Source of the DNA: Nitrospirota bacterium
GTDB taxonomy: Bacteria; Nitrospirota; Nitrospiria; Nitrospirales; Nitrospiraceae
Direction of reading: 5' to 3'
Length of the DNA: 56,598 bases
Assembly (NCBI GenBank): GCA_022545705.1
Contig: JACZQN010000003.1
Coordinates: 1-56,598, forward strand
Positions 51,982 to 56,598 of this stretch are shown here, one piece after another; the first letter of the stretch is position 1, and each line of letters opens with the position of its first letter. The translations under genes were made by a program, and so were the position numbers. A model generated the notes under the pieces. It was not told the DNA's origin. It saw only the letters and a program-made list of their open reading frames with translations, and did not search any database.

Positions 51982-52584
51982 ATGCCGGTCATCTACGCCA
52001 CCAGCGGGAACGTTGAACTTGATCGCGCCCAGACGCCCCTCGTTCCTCAGGACAAAGTCTCAGCCGCTCGGGAGAGCGATTCTGACGCACGGTCCAGTAA
52101 GGAGCCGCAACAACGTGTGAACCCGCCCCTTGCTGCCGCCCAACACGCGTATCACGAAACCTTATCGGCTACGCCACAGCGAAAGCCTGCGCTGCTCGCC
52201 CACTCGCTGCCTCCAGAGGCGACGCTCAGGACGGCCTGGACGCTCATGAAAATGAAGGGGTTCCGGCATATTCCGATCGTAAACCCAGAAGGCATCTTAA
52301 CCGGCATCATTTCCGACCGAGACCTGATGCAGTTTGCCGGCCATCTGGAACAGTCGTCCGGCACTTCCTCGAACCAACACCAGTTCGTTCAAGAAGTCAT
52401 GACGAGCAAGGTGGTCACCGCTACCCCGACAACGGAGATCACGGAGATCGCCCGGGTCCTGCTGGTCGAGCACATCAGCTCCTTGCCGATCATCGATGGG
52501 GCGAACCGCCCTATCGGCATTCTCACGGTCTCCGATATCTTGCGCGCCATCATGCGCCACGCGTCGCTCGAATTGTGGACCTAA
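51982..52584 (+). CDS. CBS-domain pair protein
   Basis: A 200-residue protein with a disordered N-terminus (about 60 residues) and two CBS motifs: ATLRTAWTLMKMKGFRHIPI with GIISDRDLM, then VMTSKVVTATPTTEI with LLVEHISSLPIIDG and GILTVSDIL. Together they form a Bateman module, which senses adenine nucleotides. No enzyme domain. The ATG follows AAGGAGGG. Function unknown; an AcuB-like or regulatory role is possible. Confidence 0.92.
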   Translation: MPVIYATSGNVELDRAQTPLVPQDKVSAARESDSDARSSKEPQQRVNPPLAAAQHAYHETLSATPQRKPALLAHSLPPEATLRTAWTLMKMKGFRHIPIVNPEGILTGIISDRDLMQFAGHLEQSSGTSSNQHQFVQEVMTSKVVTATPTTEITEIARVLLVEHISSLPIIDGANRPIGILTVSDILRAIMRHASLELWT

Positions 52585-52647
52585 GCCGCATTCTTCCACG
52601 CACCTCATGGACCTTCTGATTCGCATCTCCAATTGCGCGTCTGGCGC

Positions 52648-52676
52648 TTGTCTTCAGCGCCGGAACTGTCTACAAT
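52648..52676 (+). promoter_or_regulatory. Sigma-70 promoter of the 89-aa gene
   Basis: TTGTCT at 52648-52653, a 17-bp spacer and TACAAT at 52671-52676: each hexamer differs by one or two bases from consensus. The start of transcription near 52683 leaves a leader of about 24 bases that contains AGGAGG. Confidence 0.6.
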
Positions 52677-52706
52677 ATCCTGCATTCTCAGGAGGGTACG
52701 AGCTTC

Positions 52707-52976
52707 GTGAAGGGGCTTCGCTTCGAACGGATCGGGACAGGACGACACTACAACGTCGTCCTCCACATGGGCAGCACGTATGTGCCGGTCACCGATGAGA
52801 CTGTGGAAGATCTACGGGCCCAGTCGCTCCTGCCCACCGACCGCTTCCTCGATCTTCTGATTGAGAAGGTGGGGTGCAACGCCTACCTCAAGGATCTCAT
52901 CCGTGCTGAGTTGAAGAAGGGTGGCGATACCAACACGCAGATGACCGTGCTGCAAGGCGTCATTCGTACCCTCTAA
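52707..52976 (+). CDS. Conserved hypothetical protein, 89 aa
   Basis: A small soluble protein starting MKGLRFERIGTGRHYNVVLH (GTG codon) with LLPTDRFLDLLIEKVGCNAY in the middle. AGGAGG lies 11 bases before the GTG, slightly far. No family is recognised. A good promoter upstream supports expression. Its last four bases overlap the end of the convergent TPR gene. Confidence 0.7.
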   Translation: MKGLRFERIGTGRHYNVVLHMGSTYVPVTDETVEDLRAQSLLPTDRFLDLLIEKVGCNAYLKDLIRAELKKGGDTNTQMTVLQGVIRTL

Positions 52977-54013
52977 GAATCCCACACCCCACCGTCCCTG
53001 TACACTTGGCTCATGATCGTGCTCTTCCGCTCAGGATCCTTCTCATACTTCAGGGCTTGCGCATAGTTCTCCATCGCCAGGTCCGTCTTGCCCCGCTCTG
53101 CATAGATGCGGGCGATGCCGTAATAGGCCATGGCCTCCTCGGGGTTCGCTTTCAGCGCCCTGCCGAAGGAGTCCAGGGCGTCTTGTTTCCGCTCCTTGTT
53201 GAAACAAATCCAGCCCAATGCGGTCTCCGCCGGAGCAAACTCAGCATTCATGCGCAGGGCTTCCTGGTACTCTCGCATGGCCAAATCCACGCGCCCCTTG
53301 GTTTCGTAGAGGCCACCGAGCGCGAAGTGGAGCTCGGCGTCAGCGGGGTTCAGGCGCAGCGCTTCCTTGTACTCACCTAATGCTGGCTCTAGCTTGCCCT
53401 GCTCCGCGAGCGCGCAGGCCAGGTTGGCGTGCGCGACCGAATCATTAGGATTGAGCTTGATCACCTCGCGATATTGGGGAATTGCCATCTCGATCCGACC
53501 TTGCTCCTGATATGCGACGCCCAGATTCGTGCGGGCCGGCGCATGTGTAGGATCCACCTTCACCGCCTCACGAAGTTCTTTGATGGCCAGCTCGACGCGG
53601 TCGGCGCGTTCGTGAATCTGGGCCAGGAAATAGTGTGGGTGAGGAGAGCGGGGATCCAGCCGGATAGCTGCTTTGTAGCGATCGACGGACTTCTCAGACT
53701 GGCCGGACTGCGCCAGAAACATTCCCCCGACTAACTGAGCGTTCGCCTGCTCCGGATGCTGCCCCAGCATCGCGTCAACCCATGCGCGCACCCGCTCGAT
53801 GTCCTCGGGATCCTGCAGTGAGCGACGGTGGGTTTCCCATGCAGCGGCAAATTCACCCCTGATCAGATGGACGACGTTGAGCGCGAAGGGCGCACGTGGA
53901 TCCGCCTGCCCATCCCGTTCTAAAGCCTCGGCCCACGCGGTCGCCTCGCGACGCACCAAGTCCCAGTCGCCCCGAATCATGGCCTCCTGGATGCGATCAG
54001 GGAACTCCGCCAT
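52973..54013 (-). CDS. Tetratricopeptide-repeat protein, 346 aa
   Basis: The N-terminal 110 residues are helical, then seven to eight TPR units of 34 residues follow, with the typical phrases YKAAIRLDP, YREVIKLNP and YKEALRLNP. There is no signal peptide, so it should be cytoplasmic. TPR arrays serve as protein-binding scaffolds; no partner can be named. ATG 54013 lies five bases after the stop of the DUF2231 gene, so it is cotranscribed with it. A longer upstream frame is another frame of that gene and is not used. Confidence 0.9.
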   Translation of the reverse strand: MAEFPDRIQEAMIRGDWDLVRREATAWAEALERDGQADPRAPFALNVVHLIRGEFAAAWETHRRSLQDPEDIERVRAWVDAMLGQHPEQANAQLVGGMFLAQSGQSEKSVDRYKAAIRLDPRSPHPHYFLAQIHERADRVELAIKELREAVKVDPTHAPARTNLGVAYQEQGRIEMAIPQYREVIKLNPNDSVAHANLACALAEQGKLEPALGEYKEALRLNPADAELHFALGGLYETKGRVDLAMREYQEALRMNAEFAPAETALGWICFNKERKQDALDSFGRALKANPEEAMAYYGIARIYAERGKTDLAMENYAQALKYEKDPERKSTIMSQVYRDGGVWDS

Positions 54014-54018
54014 GGGCC

Positions 54019-54509
54019 TTAATGGTGCTGTTTGTCTTTGTGCTTGCCGGCCCCTGACGACTCGGGCACCTCTATTCCGATCAGGTGCCGATACACGAGC
54101 TCGCCACCGTACCAGCCCTGCACGCTCGTGAGAGTCACGGCAATGATATTGACAATGAGGGGCATCGCGATGGAGCCGCCTGCCGGTAGGTCCCCTGCGT
54201 TCCGAACCGCAATGTTCAACACCTGGACCACGAGCAGACTGACACCGAAGATCACATGGGACGTCGCCGGCCTCCGTGCCGGGTTCCGCTCCCGCATGAT
54301 CGCCAGGAAGTCTGGGAGCCCGGTGGCTATGGCAGCGAGGTGTGTCACGAGCCCGACACGATCGCCCAGTAGGCCATGCGAAACCAGAAGGCATCATTGA
54401 GGACAAGATAGAGCGCGTCGCAGGCGAGCGCGGTGGTGTAAAGCCCGATGGGAAATCCCACCACCATCGTGTGGATCGGATGGCCGAACAGCTTCAACCG
54501 ACTTTCCAT
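54019..54509 (-). pseudogene. DUF2231-like membrane protein gene, split by a frameshift
   Basis: Frame one (54509 to 54345) reads MESRLKLFGHPIHTMVVGFP and ends AYWAIVSG-S-stop; frame two (54348 to 54019) reads THLAAIATGLPDFLAIMRER and goes on through three spans. Joined by restoring one base they give one normal 160-residue DUF2231-type protein with four spans. The break leaves a GTGA overlap, so the second half could be restarted by coupled translation. It is either a real lesion, a split gene or a sequence error. An extended -10 at 54517-54525 puts the start of transcription next to the first ATG, i.e. a leaderless messenger. Confidence 0.7.
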
Positions 54510-54516
54510 GTGCAGC

Positions 54517-54525
54517 AGTATAGCA
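54517..54525 (-). promoter_or_regulatory. Extended -10 promoter (TGCTATACT), probably leaderless, for DUF2231-TPR
   Basis: On the minus strand TGCTATACT is followed seven bases later by the ATG at 54509, so transcription would begin at or next to the start codon. Confidence 0.55.
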
Positions 54526-54584
54526 CCCTCCCGCTTCTTGAGAAAAGATACGGATCTGCCCAGGGGAAAGTCGGTTCCTACCGC

Positions 54585-54799
54585 TAGCCCACATTATTCA
54601 TGACGGTTCGTCGCGAAATCACGGAGTCGCGCAGCGAGACGGGCGCGTGGAGCCGCGAAGGACCGAGGCGTACTGGAACAGTACGTTGAGGGACTGAGTG
54701 GCGAGCCCGCCCGCCTGCATGCGGCTACTGCAGCATGCAGGCTTGTCGCAGCCGCGAATCAGCGATTGCAGCAGAACTGTTCATGAATAATGTGGGCTA
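54585..54799. mobile_element. 215-bp MITE-like element with terminal inverted repeats
   Basis: The ends carry TAGCCCACATTATTCATGA and its exact inverse (54585-54603 and 54781-54799), 19 bp without mismatch, and similarity continues a few bases inward (GGTTC versus AGTTC). The element begins and ends with TA, as after insertion into a TA target. Inside are two further hairpins (GTACTG-GAA-CAGTAC; CCTGCATG ... CATGCAGG). There is no coding frame, so it would need a transposase from elsewhere, perhaps IS630/Tc1-type judged only from the TA. Confidence 0.65.
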
Positions 54800-54836
54800 A
54801 GGCTGCTCTCGGTCCGTGGAAAGCTTGGACCGCCTC

Positions 54837-56342
54837 TTAGCGGCTCAGGCTGTCTTCGTGGTCAGGCGGCGTGGCTTGGATCTGATCGCCAAGGAAGGGA
54901 TACCGCTCGGCGATCTTCTGCTTCATCTCCCAGGCCACTGCACGGTAGGACCAGTGGCCTTTGACTCCGGAGCGTAACCGCGCGATGTACTCGGCTTCCG
55001 CGTAGTCCATCTTGAACAGGCAGCGAACCTTGAAGCCGAACGGAATCGCGTAGAGCGCAGCTTCCTGGTGGGATTTGCGTAACTGCTCGATGTCAGCCTT
55101 GACCGCGTCCATCGCCTGTCGGTAGTCGACGTCAAGCCCGCTTTCGTGCAAGGCCGGCGGAATGTCGTACCCATGGAGCGTCGTGAAGTTCTGCTGGATC
55201 TGTTGACAGCGCCGATGGCGGTGCAGGTCCCGCCAACCCCCGATGTCCATCAGGATATCGAACACGAAGACGTAGCCGCTGCGAAACTCCTTGATCAGTT
55301 CGTCCTGAGGGCCCCGCTTGCGGAGCGCGAGTTCTACGGGTTCGCGCTTTTGCTTCTCCGTCCAGTCCCGCACCATCGCCAGGATACTGCGGTACGGCGC
55401 CTGGCTTGCGCGATAGAGCAAGGTCGTCGCCAGCTCGTCCAGTGGCTCATGCGGCTCGATCAACTCCACCGTTTCAGTCAGACCCTGGCCCGCAGCCTTC
55501 CCCCAAGAAGCAGGCTGGTCGAGACCAGCAGCCCGCAGCACCTCGCGAGCGTACCGGGACAGGTCGGTGTAGACCTCGGCCTGATAGGGACTGGGCTTCG
55601 CATGGCGCGCCAACGTGGGTGCGAGCGGTTCGGCCAAGCCCGCCGATTGGCCGGATAATTCCGCCCAGAGATTCACCGGCGTCCGCTGGCAGGCCTCCCG
55701 TAATTCTTCCCCAATTGCGCGGAGCTCGCTGAGCTGGGAGGAGAGCAGCCGCGTGATCTGTTTTTCAAGCGTGCGGATGCTCACCACCTGCCCCACGTTG
55801 GTCCGAGCCGCCAGCGGCAGCAGGTACCGGGTGACGTCAAAGGTCCGGGCAGCGATGGTCCGGTCATACTCGCCGGGTTTCATACTTTCCGGACGAGGTG
55901 CCTTCTCCGACAGAAACCGCTTCAGGGGCTCATGAAGCTGCATATACACATTGGACAGACTGCCCATGATTCCGCGATACACCCCTTCGGTGTCGGTTCC
56001 AAGGATAGATTCAGGCACGAAGCAGCCACCGGAGGAGAAATTTTGGTACCGACTGGACTTCGCCTGGCCATCCCACAGGGGCTCATCCTCCACACGAATG
56101 GCCGCTAGTTCGGAGATGTCCTCGAAGCAGACGATGACGTGGCCCAGGTCCGCAATTGACGCGTGCCCATACGCAAAATAGAACTGCTCCCAGAACCTTT
56201 CCGATGAATGGGCATGCACCCACCGGATACTGTTTTCAATCGAGTCCGGCGAACGACTGTATCGGGCCAGCGCGTATGCCGTCTTTTCCGGCGGCATGGG
56301 CGCGACCGCGATCACGCGCCGCGCTGGTTCGTTCAGCATCAT
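54837..56342 (-). CDS. Tandem ThyX-fold protein (FAD-dependent thymidylate synthase-like)
   Basis: A 501-residue protein with two ThyX-like halves. The first half has YGHASIADLGHV (58-69) and GQAKSSRYQ (92-100), matching the S-x-RY end of the ThyX motif but lacking RHR. The second half has RHRRCQQIQQN (375-385), matching RHRX7S except that the Ser is Asn. So the RHR and SxRY parts lie in different halves and an active site may form between them. Classical ThyX has about 220-250 residues per subunit with a complete RHRX7S. Whether it makes dTMP is open. Start ATG 56342, with a second ATG next to it. Confidence 0.85.
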   Translation of the reverse strand: MMLNEPARRVIAVAPMPPEKTAYALARYSRSPDSIENSIRWVHAHSSERFWEQFYFAYGHASIADLGHVIVCFEDISELAAIRVEDEPLWDGQAKSSRYQNFSSGGCFVPESILGTDTEGVYRGIMGSLSNVYMQLHEPLKRFLSEKAPRPESMKPGEYDRTIAARTFDVTRYLLPLAARTNVGQVVSIRTLEKQITRLLSSQLSELRAIGEELREACQRTPVNLWAELSGQSAGLAEPLAPTLARHAKPSPYQAEVYTDLSRYAREVLRAAGLDQPASWGKAAGQGLTETVELIEPHEPLDELATTLLYRASQAPYRSILAMVRDWTEKQKREPVELALRKRGPQDELIKEFRSGYVFVFDILMDIGGWRDLHRHRRCQQIQQNFTTLHGYDIPPALHESGLDVDYRQAMDAVKADIEQLRKSHQEAALYAIPFGFKVRCLFKMDYAEAEYIARLRSGVKGHWSYRAVAWEMKQKIAERYPFLGDQIQATPPDHEDSLSR

Positions 56343-56598
56343 AGGCTGTTCTCTCTCCTGCTGACGTGGGCGGGCAGCAGGTCCTCTCCCCTCCGGCTTC
56401 CGAAATAGGGCCGCACTATACCGCCTGTCCCGCGGCTTGGCAAGGAGCAAGGGTAGCGCCGGGGCCTGCCGCGCCCAGGCCGTCCGCGCTCCGAACAGGC
56501 ACAAGTAAAAAGGCAAAAGCGGCCCCGGTGTGCGGCGGTTGAACCTGGACCGTCGCTCGTTGTCACACTCGGAAACGGCCAGCACGCTGCGTGGACTT
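56343..56598. other. Right-end intergenic region
   Basis: The 256 bp upstream of the ThyX-like gene. The frame continues upstream without looking like the family. No promoter or other gene is supportable before the window edge. Confidence 0.35.

Noticed and set aside
52973-54406. Longer start for the TPR protein reaching back to 54406
   Set aside because: The added 131 residues are an out-of-frame reading of the DUF2231 gene, rich in Arg, Cys and His, and not domain-like.

Overview
The window is a GC-rich (roughly 60%) bacterial chromosomal segment with about 50 protein genes, short intergenic spacers and no rRNA, tRNA, CRISPR array, prophage or intact insertion sequence that I could recognise. 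The gene mix (RuBisCO-like protein beside a split transketolase, di-haem cytochrome c peroxidase, tandem ThyX, SPL-like radical SAM protein, small zinc-ribbon proteins) suggests Nitrospirota, most likely a Nitrospira relative. That assignment is inference from gene content and recall, not from a marker gene.

Layout. 1-6124 is a minus-strand housekeeping block: a VOC protein cut by the window edge, isoaspartyl peptidase, D-aminoacyl-tRNA deacylase, O6-alkylguanine repair methyltransferase overlapping lipid II flippase murJ, and an aldo/keto reductase. 6298-11122 is regulatory: a REC-PAS-histidine kinase coupled to a wrecked response regulator, a 1.5 kb largely non-coding spacer with four copies of a 17-bp palindrome and a sigma-54-type promoter, then a GAF-AAA-Fis activator. 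11402-13619 holds small metabolic genes and a radical SAM protein. 13758-16879 is a tight three-gene operon: transketolase N half, transketolase C half and a form IV RuBisCO-like protein. It is followed by a Fur/PerR-type regulator, a cytochrome c peroxidase and an aquaporin (17078-19371), a peroxide-handling neighbourhood.

19596-30275 carries a zinc-ribbon HTH regulator, TPR lipoprotein, DUF427 protein, class V aminotransferase, SDR plus exonuclease III, a flavoprotein disulfide reductase, SelO, a dCache-HAMP-GGDEF diguanylate cyclase and an SH3-type lipoprotein. 30958-38106 has leuC and leuD, an esterase, a YjgN plus M48 peptidase pair, and zwf. 38177-44444 has an RlmL-like methyltransferase, a 5'-nucleotidase, a GNAT, a broken TauE/SafE gene and a DUF2157/DUF4824 overlap pair. 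44504-52976 has membrane and lipoprotein genes, a decayed toxin-antitoxin pair, a DASS transporter, ettA, a MEKHLA protein and a CBS protein. 52973-56342 ends with a TPR protein, a frameshifted DUF2231 gene, a 215-bp MITE-like element and a tandem ThyX.

The most distinctive points are the transketolase/RuBisCO-like operon next to peroxide-defence genes, the palindrome plus sigma-54 circuit around an activator whose sigma-54 contact loop is GVATGV instead of GAFTGA, several genes caught in decay (response regulator, TauE, toxin, DUF2231), a recurrent extended -10 promoter (TGCTATAAT or TGCTATACT) in seven intergenic regions, and the small inverted-repeat element near the right end.
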